Shown here: positions 42,824-51,433 of the stretch, piece after piece
Position numbering within the stretch: position 1 is the first letter of the stretch
How the letters are laid out: each line of letters opens with the position of its first letter
Assembly (NCBI RefSeq): GCF_002076895.1
Contig: NZ_CP020465.1
Location: 806,001-870,000, forward strand
Source of the DNA: Cognaticolwellia beringensis
GTDB taxonomy: Bacteria; Pseudomonadota; Gammaproteobacteria; Enterobacterales; Alteromonadaceae
Direction: 5' to 3'
Length of the DNA stretch: 64,000 nucleotides
Notes under the pieces: model-generated
Told to the model about the DNA's origin: nothing
The model's database searches: none
The model's input: only the letters and a program-made list of their open reading frames with translations
Made by a program: the position numbers and the translations under genes

Positions 42824-44161
42824 ATGAACCGTAAAGTACTATCTATCTTAGTTGCATCAGCACTAACTGCCTCGTCTTTTACTGCGAGTAATGTTTTAGC
42901 ATTTGAGCAAAATACTGCTGATTACATTGCTAAAGATTATAAACAACACTTAGCACCGCTATGGGATCATTTTCACCGTAATCCTGAATTGTCATTAATG
43001 GAAACTAAAACAGCAAAGCGTTTAGCGCAAGAGTTGAGTTCAGCTGGCTATGAGGTGACGCAAGGTGTTGGCGGAACCGGTATTGTCGCTATGATGAAAA
43101 ATGGTGAAGGTCCGATGGTTATGGTTCGAGCTGACATGGACGGATTACCTGTAGTGGAAGAATCAGGTTTGGCCAACGCATCAACGATAAAAATGAAAGA
43201 TTGGAACGGTGAATTAGTTGGCGTTATGCATGCTTGTGGACACGATGTTCATATAACTAGTTTAGTGGGAACTGCCCGCTATATGGCTGCAAATAAAGAT
43301 AAATGGTCAGGTACTTTAATGCTGATAGGCCAACCAGCAGAAGAAAAAGGTCCTGGTGCCTCAGCAATGATGGCAGATAATTTATGGCAGCGTTTTGGGC
43401 AGCCCGATTATGCCTTTGCTTTTCATGTTGATGCTGATACTGAAGCCGGTAAGATTACTGTTGATGAAGGTTCGCCATATGCAGGAGCCGATACTGTAGA
43501 TATTACAGTACATGGCATTGGTGCCCATGGTGCGTACCCACATCAGGGCAAAGATCCTATTATGATCGGTGCTCAAATAGTCAATAACTTGCAAACCATT
43601 ATTAGCCGTGAGCTAGCGCCACGCTATGCTGGTGTAATTACTGTTGGGTCGTTTCATGCAGGCACCAAGCACAATATTATTTCGGACCAGGCCAAGTTAC
43701 AGTTAACCGTACGCAGCCTAACACCAGAAGTACGAGAGCAACTACTAACAGCAATTAAGCGTATCGCTATTGGTACAGCACGTACCGCAGGTATACCAGA
43801 AGACAAGTTGCCTGAGGTTGTGGTTAATGAGTTCTCTTTTCCTCCAACCTTTAACGATCAAAAACTTGCACAGCGCTTAAAAGGTGTATTAAGAGATAAA
43901 ATGGGTAAGGATGCTTTGTTAGCGCCAGCAGAAACTGGAATGGGCGCAGAAGATTTTGGTTTTTTTACTACAGAGCCTTATATTCCGAGCGTTTACTTTA
44001 ATGTTGGAGGCACCCCTAAAGCTGACTTTGAACGCGCAGCTGCCGGTGGAGCAGCCGTACCAAGCCATCATAGCCCACAATTTAAAATAACGCCTGAGCC
44101 AGCCATTAAAGCAGGTGTTGAGGCAACAGTACACGCACTACTAGATGTCATGGCTAAGTAA
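42824..44161 (+). CDS. Exported M20D-family amidohydrolase
   Basis: 445-residue di-metal peptidase/amidohydrolase. The signal peptide (residues 1-27) ends SNVLA. Metal ligands lie in VRADMDGLPV, HACGHDVHITSL, QPAEEKGPGA and FHVDADTEAG; the dimerisation domain has ITVHGIGAHGAYPHQGKDPI. Relatives hydrolyse N-acyl or indole-acetyl amino acids. A strong GGGAG precedes the ATG. It is divergent from the kyn cluster, so it may release tryptophan or another aromatic amino acid from conjugates, which is speculation. Confidence 0.92.
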   Translation: MNRKVLSILVASALTASSFTASNVLAFEQNTADYIAKDYKQHLAPLWDHFHRNPELSLMETKTAKRLAQELSSAGYEVTQGVGGTGIVAMMKNGEGPMVMVRADMDGLPVVEESGLANASTIKMKDWNGELVGVMHACGHDVHITSLVGTARYMAANKDKWSGTLMLIGQPAEEKGPGASAMMADNLWQRFGQPDYAFAFHVDADTEAGKITVDEGSPYAGADTVDITVHGIGAHGAYPHQGKDPIMIGAQIVNNLQTIISRELAPRYAGVITVGSFHAGTKHNIISDQAKLQLTVRSLTPEVREQLLTAIKRIAIGTARTAGIPEDKLPEVVVNEFSFPPTFNDQKLAQRLKGVLRDKMGKDALLAPAETGMGAEDFGFFTTEPYIPSVYFNVGGTPKADFERAAAGGAAVPSHHSPQFKITPEPAIKAGVEATVHALLDVMAK

Positions 44162-44178
44162 TATTAGCCAAGAGTATT

Positions 44179-44211
44179 GAACAAGCATTGCTAGAAGAGC
44201 TCTGCTTGTTC
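44179..44211 (+). terminator. Hairpin after the M20 hydrolase
   Basis: Stem GAACAAGCA / TGCTTGTTC with a 15-nt loop, 18 bp after the stop codon, followed by a weak T run (TTATGTTTG). Confidence 0.6.
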
Positions 44212-44290
44212 TTATGTTTGAATAGGAGAGTTTGAGTTATATTACGGCTAAATAATACTTGCAGCAGGCAATAAGTTATTAGCTTATTAA

Positions 44291-45067
44291 TTAGATTATA
44301 TTACCCATCTTGTGAAGCCACTTCCTTTTTATTTTAGTAAAAACACCTTTTCTCTCTAATTTATCCATGGCCTTACTAAGCGATTGAATAATTGATTTCT
44401 CTGTTTTCAAACTACAGGCAAAGTAAAACTCAAATTTGAAATTCTCAAAGGTATGAACATTTTTATATTTAGATGATTCAATAGCATTATTTACTCGGTT
44501 AGTGAGCAAATCGTCATTTATTACGATTAAATCAATTTGACGATTAGGGACTTCCAGTAACTTGAGTAATGCTTCATTATTATCCATAACATAGATATTT
44601 TTGTTTTCAATAAAGCCTTTTGAAAGCAGGTAATGATGCGCAACATCATCCTTTATGACCGCAACTTTATAATCTTTTGCCTGTTCTAATGAACTGATTT
44701 TAATAGGACTATTTTTTAAAGAGTAGAATGAAGTTGAACTGGTTGCGATATGTCCTACCCATTGAAATAGTGCGTCTCGCTGTGGAATTCGCACTATTGA
44801 GTATATACAGGTGTTTTCTTCTTTTAACGCACGGTTATAAGATAGTGACCAAGGATGAGCATCTATATGGTAAGTAATGTTTGCTTCTTTTAATGTCGCT
44901 TCGATAATCTCAGTAAACAACCCACTGATAGTGTTATCTTTAACAATTTGAAATGGTGCCAGATGTTCGGTAACAATATTGATACTCGCTGAAATAGCGC
45001 TGCGAGAAAATAAAACTACCAATAACAGTAATCCTAGTTTTAGCTTATTTTTAACTGTGATGTCCAA
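44291..45067 (-). CDS. Periplasmic solute-binding protein, family 3
   Basis: 258-residue amino-acid-type periplasmic binding protein, without transporter genes nearby. I chose the TTG at 45067, which has AAAGGA 7 bp upstream; no ATG fits. The signal peptide ends AISA. The mature protein starts SINIVTEHLAPFQIV and keeps typical strands (YRALKEENTCIYSIVRIPQRD, YKVAVIKDDVAHHYL). Orphans of this type are frequent in Alteromonadales and may serve sensing as well as transport. Confidence 0.8.
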   Translation of the reverse strand: MDITVKNKLKLGLLLLVVLFSRSAISASINIVTEHLAPFQIVKDNTISGLFTEIIEATLKEANITYHIDAHPWSLSYNRALKEENTCIYSIVRIPQRDALFQWVGHIATSSTSFYSLKNSPIKISSLEQAKDYKVAVIKDDVAHHYLLSKGFIENKNIYVMDNNEALLKLLEVPNRQIDLIVINDDLLTNRVNNAIESSKYKNVHTFENFKFEFYFACSLKTEKSIIQSLSKAMDKLERKGVFTKIKRKWLHKMGNII

Positions 45068-45193
45068 GTACAAATCCTTTTGTGTTATCGCTTTAATGAT
45101 TGTATACCAAATTATATGATTATGGTTTATCTCCTAGTGAAATAGTCTGAGGGGTTAGTATTAATTTATTTTTCAGCGCTTTAATTTACGCAT

Positions 45194-45218
45194 AAAAAAG
45201 CCCAGTCATAGACTGGGC
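45194..45218 (-). terminator. Terminator of the hsp20 gene
   Basis: Perfect 8-bp stem GCCCAGTC / GACTGGGC with a 3-nt loop; on the minus strand it is followed by TTTTTTATG. It lies 35 bp after the hsp20 stop. Confidence 0.92.
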
Positions 45219-45252
45219 AAAACAAAAGGGGGAGAGTAATCAATGTAGAGGG

Positions 45253-45720
45253 TTAACTTTTCTCTATCACATCACGTTGTTGTAATAAGCTTTTACCATT
45301 AATAGCAATTTTTCTTGGCTTCAACGCTTCAGGGATTTCTCGCTCTAAATCTATAGACAGTAAACCATGCTCTATGAACGCACCGATAACTTTAACATGT
45401 TCGCCTAATTGAAACTTACGTTCAAAGTTGCGATCTGCGATGCCTTGGTGCAAAAATCTACGTTCTTTATGACTATCGTTACCGGTTTTTGTCCCTGTAA
45501 CAATTAACGTATCTTGCTTTGATTCAATGTCTAGTTCTTGTTCTGCAAACCCGGCAATAGCCATGGTAATACGATATTGATCTTCCCCAATTAACTCTAC
45601 GTTATACGGAGGGTAAGATGATTGTTTATCTGCTCTTGATGCTTTGTCGATTAATCCGGCTAAGTGGTCGAATCCGATAAATGAGCGGTAAAGTGGGCTG
45701 AAATCTGTAGTTGTACGCAT
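45253..45720 (-). CDS. ibpA: Small heat-shock protein, Hsp20/IbpA family
   Basis: 155-residue cytoplasmic holdase chaperone. N-terminus DFSPLYRSFIGFDHLAGLID and the alpha-crystallin core (YRITMAIAGFAEQELDIESK, GIADRNFERKFQLGEHVKV) match IbpA. It is a single-gene unit with a heat-shock-type promoter about 180 bp upstream and its own terminator. The long leader could hold an RNA thermometer, as known for ibpA in other gammaproteobacteria. Confidence 0.95.
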   Translation of the reverse strand: MRTTTDFSPLYRSFIGFDHLAGLIDKASRADKQSSYPPYNVELIGEDQYRITMAIAGFAEQELDIESKQDTLIVTGTKTGNDSHKERRFLHQGIADRNFERKFQLGEHVKVIGAFIEHGLLSIDLEREIPEALKPRKIAINGKSLLQQRDVIEKS

Positions 45721-45897
45721 AATTCATATCCTATCTAAGTTTAGCAATATGTTGTCTCTGTAAATATCTTTCTGATGCTAAAACCAGCTAATGCTGCGAA
45801 TTATTACATCTGAAATTTAATCTTTTCAGAGTTTAATTGTGCCTTTCATTATTGAACAGGCGGTTTATGTAGACCCTATCGGCGACTACACTATTAG

Positions 45898-45925
45898 AGA
45901 TGGGATTAATGAATTTAATTTCAAG
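45898..45925 (-). promoter_or_regulatory. Sigma-32-like promoter of the hsp20 gene
   Basis: On the minus strand CTTGAA (45925-45920), 15 bp, then CCCATCT (45904-45898), close to the sigma-32 consensus CTTGAA-N13-17-CCCCATNT. Transcription would begin near 45890 and give a leader of about 170 nt. The leader includes a small hairpin CAGC-ATTA-GCTG near 45786-45797. Confidence 0.7.
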
Positions 45926-46073
45926 AGGAATGTTGAATTATTTTAAATTAATTGCAGTGTTTTACTTTATTGTGTTGATATTAAAGGTTTTATTTTTAAC
46001 TTGTTATTCTCGGGAAATGGCAAGAGCTCACTGGTTTCAATTTACTCTTACCCCTTAATAATTTTTATAACGG

Positions 46074-46718
46074 TTATTCTGATTGCTCATTTGTTGTCGT
46101 TTCAGTTGGCTTAACTGTTTGACTCATTGATTTTAATTTTGTTAACGCCGTTTCATAATCTGGGTGTTGAGAAATATTAGCCACTAATTCCTTATAAGCT
46201 ATTTTTCCGTCAGCATCGATGATAATAATAGCGCGTGTTAACAAGCCCATATCTTTAATAAGTAAACCATAATTATGGCCAAAATCACGCCAAACTGCGT
46301 CAGATAAAACTCTGATATTGTCTACTTTTTCAGTTTTACAAAAGCGTTTCTGAGCAAAAGGTAAATCATTGCTTATCGTTAACATTACAACGTCGTCGGG
46401 TAGGTTTTCGACCTCGTCATTAAAGCGTTTTGTTTGAATAGAGCAAACGCCAGTATCTAAACTCGGCACCACTGAAATTAATACCGATTTATGCTTAAAT
46501 TCAGACAGCGTGACGGGTGAAAATGACTCAGTGACTACTTTAAAGTCAGGAGCCTCATCACCTAAGTTAACTTGATTGCCAAGTAGAGTGACGTATTTAT
46601 TGCCCGCCTTAACTAAATTGGTGGTTTCTGTTAGTTCAGACACAGAAATATCAGCAGAAGCTGAAAACACAAATACTGAGCTAAGAAGTACAACTGCCGG
46701 TAATTTTAAAATATTCAT
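46074..46718 (-). CDS. tpx: Exported thiol peroxidase (Tpx family)
   Basis: Peroxiredoxin of the atypical 2-Cys Tpx type. The 214 residues begin with a signal peptide (LKLPAVVLLSSVFVFSASA), unlike cytoplasmic E. coli Tpx. The Tpx hallmarks follow: VTLLGNQVNLGDEAPDF, the peroxidatic Cys in PSLDTGVCSIQTKRFN and the resolving Cys in PFAQKRFCKTE. A polar tail of about 20 residues (KPTETTTNEQSE) is extra. A periplasmic site would need a periplasmic thiol donor, which is not seen here. Confidence 0.92.
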   Translation of the reverse strand: MNILKLPAVVLLSSVFVFSASADISVSELTETTNLVKAGNKYVTLLGNQVNLGDEAPDFKVVTESFSPVTLSEFKHKSVLISVVPSLDTGVCSIQTKRFNDEVENLPDDVVMLTISNDLPFAQKRFCKTEKVDNIRVLSDAVWRDFGHNYGLLIKDMGLLTRAIIIIDADGKIAYKELVANISQHPDYETALTKLKSMSQTVKPTETTTNEQSE

Positions 46719-46950
46719 AATTTGGATATTTACTAAGAATTAAATAGGCTTCAAGCTTACCTTTGTGTTGGAAAAAATGCGAATTAATCGTGTTTTATTT
46801 TCAAAATCAAACTATGTTTACTATAGTGGCTCAAGTTTATATTGGGTGTTTAGTCACGACAATAGTAGCGTAGACTTTTATTGCCTGAGTATACCTTACG
46901 AGGCTTTTTATTAAGCTATCTCTACTATAGCAACATAGGATTTTCCCGTT

Positions 46951-48066
46951 ATGCCAACTGCTTTACTGATATGCGATGACTCTAGTATGGCGCGAAAACA
47001 AGTGGCTCGATCACTGCCAAGTGGTTGGGATGTTGATATAACCTTTGCGAGCAATGGTGTTGAAGCTATAGCGGCTATTAAAGCGGGCAAAGGGGATATA
47101 TTATTACTTGATTTAAATATGCCAGAAATGGATGGTTATCAAGTGCTTGAAATTATTGTTAAACAAGACTTACCGACATTAGCAATAGTTATTTCTGGTG
47201 ATATTCAACCTGAAGCGCTGCAAAGAGTAAGGGCTTTAGGGGCATTAGACTTTATTAAAAAGCCCATAGATAAAAACAAACTTAGTGAAGTGTTACATGC
47301 TTACGGCGTTTTTAGTCAAGATGGGGTTAGCGTTAATGAAACTGAGATATTAACCTCACAAGGGGTAAATAAAGCCGTTTCTTCGATAACGGACATCGAG
47401 GCTACTGACATTCAAAACGCAGCAGTTAAATCATCACTGCAATCCCAGAAGACAGACTCAAAAGAGCTGAAAGTTAATAGTGAGATGCTTGATTGTTATC
47501 AAGAAATTGCGAATGTGGCGATGGGGCAAGCGGGAGGTTTATTAGCCCGATTATTAGATGTTTTTGTTGTGCTGCCTATTCCCAACGTTAATTTTATTGA
47601 AGTGAGCGAACTCACCATGGCACTTACTGACGTTGAAAGTAAAGATACTACTTCGGGTATTTGTCAGGGCTTTATCGGTGCTGGCATTTCAGGAGAAGCA
47701 CTATTAATTCTCAATGACTCTAGCTTCAAAGATATCGCCTCACTCATGAAATATGAACATACCTTTGATGAGAATATCGAATTAGAATTATTAATGGACA
47801 TGGCTAATATACTCATCGGTGCTTGTTTAAATGGTATTTCGTCGCAACTTGATATGTCATTTAGTCAAGGTCATCCGGTCGTCTTAGGTCAGCATAGAAA
47901 AATTTCAGAATTAATCGCGACAAATACCAAAAAATGGAAGAAAACTCTCGCTGTTGAGATAAGTTACAGTATAGAAAATTACGCCATTAAGTGCGACTTA
48001 CTTTTGCTCTTTACCGAAGCGTCAGTAGCTACCCTGAATAACAAAATTGCTTACTTGTTGGATTAA
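46951..48066 (+). CDS. Response regulator with CheC-type phosphatase domain
   Basis: 371 residues. Residues 1-120 are a receiver domain with acidic pocket (ICDDS), phospho-acceptor Asp54 (LLDLNMPEMDG), Ser/Thr in VISGD and Lys in IKKPIDK. A linker of about 60 residues follows. The C-terminal half is CheC-like, with both phosphatase signatures: EIANVAMGQAG (E185, N188) and DMANILIGACL (D283, N286). It could dephosphorylate CheY-like proteins, or itself. It starts a two-gene operon with the diguanylate cyclase 2 bp downstream. Confidence 0.9.
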   Translation: MPTALLICDDSSMARKQVARSLPSGWDVDITFASNGVEAIAAIKAGKGDILLLDLNMPEMDGYQVLEIIVKQDLPTLAIVISGDIQPEALQRVRALGALDFIKKPIDKNKLSEVLHAYGVFSQDGVSVNETEILTSQGVNKAVSSITDIEATDIQNAAVKSSLQSQKTDSKELKVNSEMLDCYQEIANVAMGQAGGLLARLLDVFVVLPIPNVNFIEVSELTMALTDVESKDTTSGICQGFIGAGISGEALLILNDSSFKDIASLMKYEHTFDENIELELLMDMANILIGACLNGISSQLDMSFSQGHPVVLGQHRKISELIATNTKKWKKTLAVEISYSIENYAIKCDLLLLFTEASVATLNNKIAYLLD

Positions 48067-48068
48067 CC

Positions 48069-49028
48069 ATGTCATTACAAACACAACAGTTAAATGAATT
48101 ACATTGGATGATGGAGATGCTCCATACCATTGATGTCGGGCTTGTAGTTCTTAACCGTGATTATACTATTCAAATTTGGAATGGTTTTATGGAAAACCAT
48201 AGTGGCCTGTTACCAGGAGATGTTAAAGGTAAGTCACTATTTGAGCTTTTTGATGAAATACCAGAAGACTGGTTTCGTCGCAAAGCTGAATCGGTGGTTT
48301 TATTGAAAAATAAAGCGTTTACCATATGGGAGCAGCGACCATATGTATTCAAATTTAACAATTATCGCCCCATTACTGGCACTGCTGATTTTATGTATCA
48401 AAACACCACCTTTATTCCTTTGATGTCGACAACGGGGGACGTTTCTCATTTATGTTTGTTGGTATACGATGTCACTGATAATGCAACTCATAAAAAGGAG
48501 CTGGAAAAGGCTAATATCAACCTAGCTGTTTTAAGCCAAACCGACGGCTTAACGCAATTATTTAATCGTAATCATTGGCAAAAATGTTTAGAGCAAGAAT
48601 TTAAACGTTATATTCGAAATCATCATACAAGTACCTTGGTTATGTTAGATATTGATAAATTCAAAGTGGTCAATGATAATTATGGCCATAAAGTTGGCGA
48701 TGATGTGATTAAACATTTAGCTAAAGTTATCCATGAACAAGTACGCGAAACGGACATTACTGGACGCTATGGTGGTGAAGAGTTTGTAATTTTATTAGCG
48801 GATACTAATACCAATGACGCGATGATATTTACTGAGCGTTTGCGTAAAACCGTTGAGGAGTCAGTGTTTATTTATAATGATATTGAAATTAAATACACAA
48901 TTAGCATCGGGATTGCAGAAGTTCTACCAACTTATAAATCAGCATCTCAGTGGCTTGAAAATGTTGACAATGCATTATATGAATCGAAAAATAATGGCCG
49001 AAATAGAGTCAGCGTTTATAAAGCGTGA
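48069..49028 (+). CDS. PAS-GGDEF diguanylate cyclase
   Basis: 319-residue soluble cyclase that makes cyclic di-GMP from GTP. Residues 1-145 form a PAS sensor (IDVGLVVLNRDYTIQIWNGFMENHSG). The GGDEF domain starts near 155 (QTDGLTQLFNRNHW) and has the active site GGEEF (235-239). RETD five residues earlier forms the inhibitory I-site (RxxD), so product feedback is expected. The gene follows the REC-CheC protein by 2 bp, so the two probably form one signalling unit. Confidence 0.95.
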   Translation: MSLQTQQLNELHWMMEMLHTIDVGLVVLNRDYTIQIWNGFMENHSGLLPGDVKGKSLFELFDEIPEDWFRRKAESVVLLKNKAFTIWEQRPYVFKFNNYRPITGTADFMYQNTTFIPLMSTTGDVSHLCLLVYDVTDNATHKKELEKANINLAVLSQTDGLTQLFNRNHWQKCLEQEFKRYIRNHHTSTLVMLDIDKFKVVNDNYGHKVGDDVIKHLAKVIHEQVRETDITGRYGGEEFVILLADTNTNDAMIFTERLRKTVEESVFIYNDIEIKYTISIGIAEVLPTYKSASQWLENVDNALYESKNNGRNRVSVYKA

Positions 49029-49123
49029 TTTAGCGTCTAGCTTCACATATTTAGCTAGTTTCATTACTTTGTTATCGAAAATATAGTAGCACTTTAGCGG
49101 CTAAAGCAATTAACTTACACTAT

Positions 49124-49159
49124 GCTATAGCGCTAAAATGAGGCTATAGCGCTAAAATG
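49124..49159. repeat. 17-bp direct repeat
   Basis: GCTATAGCGCTAAAATG occurs at 49124-49140 and 49143-49159, 19 bp apart. Just before it, CTTTAGCGGCTAAAG can fold as a short hairpin, perhaps a weak terminator of the cyclase gene. Confidence 0.9.
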
Positions 49160-49174
49160 CTGACAATTGACTGA

Positions 49175-49543
49175 TTAATCCATGTTACGTGATGATATTA
49201 ACCAGTGTAAGCCTTGGCTAATCATTATCGCTATTAGCACACCACCGGCGTTAGCCGCCATGTCTAACCATTCACCATAGCGGTTCACATATGGCTGAAT
49301 CAATTCAATTAAACCACTCCATACAATGAAGAATAAGGCATAGGCTAGCCAATATTTAGGTCTCCTTAATGCCGTCGGTAACATTAACGCACAATAGGCA
49401 ATAAAATGGTGCGTTTTGTCGCTACCGGGTGCTGCGGGCAAATGTTCTACAGGAAACAATGACCCCAGTGTTATCATCGCTAATATTACCAAAGTAATAG
49501 TTTGCCAAAACTGCTTAATAAAGCTTGTTATTGCGGTAACCAT
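49175..49543 (-). CDS. VanZ-like small membrane protein
   Basis: 122 residues with four predicted TM helices. It has the VanZ-like pattern SLFPVEHLPAAPGSDKTHHFIAYCALMLP and LIELIQPYVNRYGEWLDMAANAGG. Function of the Gram-negative members is unknown. Its start lies 2 bp after the amidohydrolase stop, so the two are probably co-transcribed. Confidence 0.85.
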   Translation of the reverse strand: MVTAITSFIKQFWQTITLVILAMITLGSLFPVEHLPAAPGSDKTHHFIAYCALMLPTALRRPKYWLAYALFFIVWSGLIELIQPYVNRYGEWLDMAANAGGVLIAIMISQGLHWLISSRNMD

Positions 49544-49545
49544 AA

Positions 49546-51207
49546 TTATTTTTTATACACCAACTTGCCATTAACCCACGTTTTTTCAACGGATATTTGC
49601 CAAATGTTTTGCTCAGGTATGGTGAATAAATTATTGTCGAGTAAAACAAAATCAGCTTTTTTCCCTTTGGCTAAGCTGCCAATAATATTTTCCTGGTGAC
49701 CAGAATAGGCGGCATCTAGGGTAAAACTTCTAAACGCTTCTAATGGTGTCATTTTCTGATCAGCAAACCAACCACCTTGTGGGCTGTTTTTATGATCTTG
49801 GCGAGTAATTGAAGCATGAAGACCAAAGAAAGGATTTGGCGATTCTACTGGAAAGTCTGAGCCCGCAGCTATGATTGCATTAGCATCTAGTAGCTTTCTC
49901 CAAGCATATGCGCCTAAGATTCTCGTTGGCCCAAGTCTGTCTTGTGCCATATTTTTATCGCTAGTCGCGTGGGTTGCTTGCATGGCAGCAATAATATCTA
50001 GCTCTGCAAACCTTGGTATATCTTCAATGCGCAAGACTTGAGCATGCTCAACACGGTGGCGTAAATCTTGGGTTTTAGTCGCTTTAATATATTTTTCGTA
50101 AGTATCTAGTACAAGTTTATTAGCATTATCACCAATAGCGTGGCTATTCACTTGAAAGCCTTTGCGCATTGACGTATTGACTAAATTTTCAAACTCTTTT
50201 GGCGTATTTAGCAGTAAACCTTTGTGACCAGAGTGGTCAGAATAATCTTCAATTAACGCTGCACCGCGACTACCTAAAGCGCCGTCAGCTTGAATTTTTA
50301 CACTATTAAAAGTGAACATATCATCTTTACTGCGATATTTGCCGCCTGCCAAAGTTTGTTGCCATTTAGCTGAAGGTAAATACAACATAGCATTGACGCG
50401 AATGCTCATGGCATTCTCTTGGCTTAATTCTTTAAAAGCATTTAAGTTATCAGTATCAATACCGGCGTCATGTACGCTCGTAAGGCCATAACTGGCAAGT
50501 GAGTCCATAGCTTTCACTAATACTTGTTTTTGCTCTTTAATGGTTAAAGGCGCAATGCTGTTATCGATTAACGCCATGGCATTATCAATAAAAACACCAG
50601 TAGGTATCCCGTTTTTATCTTTAATGATCTCCCCGCCTTCAGGCGAAACTGTTTCTTTGGTGATCCCTGCCATTGCCATCGCTTTTGAATTTGCCCAACC
50701 CGCGTGGCCATCAATACGTTTAAGCCAGACGGGTTGTTCTGGAAATTGCTTATCTAAACTTTCTGCACTAGGGAAGGCATTACTTGGCCATTGCGTTTGA
50801 TTCCAGCCGCGGCCTTGTATCCAGGTTAATTCCGTATTGTTTTTAGCGTATGCCAAGGTTTTATAAATAGCATCTTGCTCTGAGGTACTATTCACTAAGT
50901 CTGCGCGTAATAGGCTTAATCCGTAGTTTAAAATATGCCCATGAGAGTCAATTAAACCAGGGATTAAGGTTTTTCCTTCACCATCAATAACCGTTAAGTT
51001 TTTTGCTGTAGGCAGTTTGTCTGTTGCTGAGTATATTTTATCAATTTTGTCATCGGTAAATGCAATAGCGGCGAAACTCTCAAGGTTATTGTCCGTTATG
51101 GTGTAGCCTTTTATATTAGTAATTAATGTCGTTTTTGCAAAAACTAACATAGGGCTCATTGTTGCTATGATTAAAGCTGTTTTGACCTTGTTTGATAGAC
51201 TGTTCAT
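49546..51207 (-). CDS. Exported amidohydrolase, YtcJ-like
   Basis: 553-residue metal-dependent hydrolase of the amidohydrolase superfamily 3. A signal peptide ends LVFA. Motifs: GLIDSHGHILNYG, WIQGRGWNQTQWP, YGLTSVHDAGID, HAIGDNANKLVLD, RHRVEHAQVL and GSDFPVESPNPF, then FTLDAAYSGH and GKKADFVLLD. The natural substrate is unknown for this family, and the neighbours give no hint. Confidence 0.9.
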   Translation of the reverse strand: MNSLSNKVKTALIIATMSPMLVFAKTTLITNIKGYTITDNNLESFAAIAFTDDKIDKIYSATDKLPTAKNLTVIDGEGKTLIPGLIDSHGHILNYGLSLLRADLVNSTSEQDAIYKTLAYAKNNTELTWIQGRGWNQTQWPSNAFPSAESLDKQFPEQPVWLKRIDGHAGWANSKAMAMAGITKETVSPEGGEIIKDKNGIPTGVFIDNAMALIDNSIAPLTIKEQKQVLVKAMDSLASYGLTSVHDAGIDTDNLNAFKELSQENAMSIRVNAMLYLPSAKWQQTLAGGKYRSKDDMFTFNSVKIQADGALGSRGAALIEDYSDHSGHKGLLLNTPKEFENLVNTSMRKGFQVNSHAIGDNANKLVLDTYEKYIKATKTQDLRHRVEHAQVLRIEDIPRFAELDIIAAMQATHATSDKNMAQDRLGPTRILGAYAWRKLLDANAIIAAGSDFPVESPNPFFGLHASITRQDHKNSPQGGWFADQKMTPLEAFRSFTLDAAYSGHQENIIGSLAKGKKADFVLLDNNLFTIPEQNIWQISVEKTWVNGKLVYKK

Positions 51208-51311
51208 TAAACTTCCTTGGTTTACTTTTTTTATCGCTAAATACTAGCATGAAAATATTGAAAAAATTATCTTATTTAATAATCGAAATATACTCTGCTA
51301 CCAATAAATAT

Positions 51312-51330
51312 AAAGGGCCCGAAGGCCCTT
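51312..51330 (-). terminator. Terminator of the MacAB-like operon
   Basis: Stem AAGGGCC / GGCCCTT with a 4-nt loop; on the minus strand T-rich sequence follows (TTTATATTTATT). It lies about 100 bp after the last permease gene. Confidence 0.8.
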
Positions 51331-51433
51331 GATTATCAGATAATATTTATCAGTCGCTCTCTGTTAATAGCAAATAGGAACGGTAACTTTTATGACTAGG
51401 TTAATGTTGCTTAGTTTTAAAGCGCATTTTTGC

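Noticed and set aside
46817..46835. ACTATAGTGGCTCAAG before the REC-CheC gene, considered as a fifth metal operator
   Set aside because: It lacks the second CTATAG half and the 19-bp spaced hexamers.
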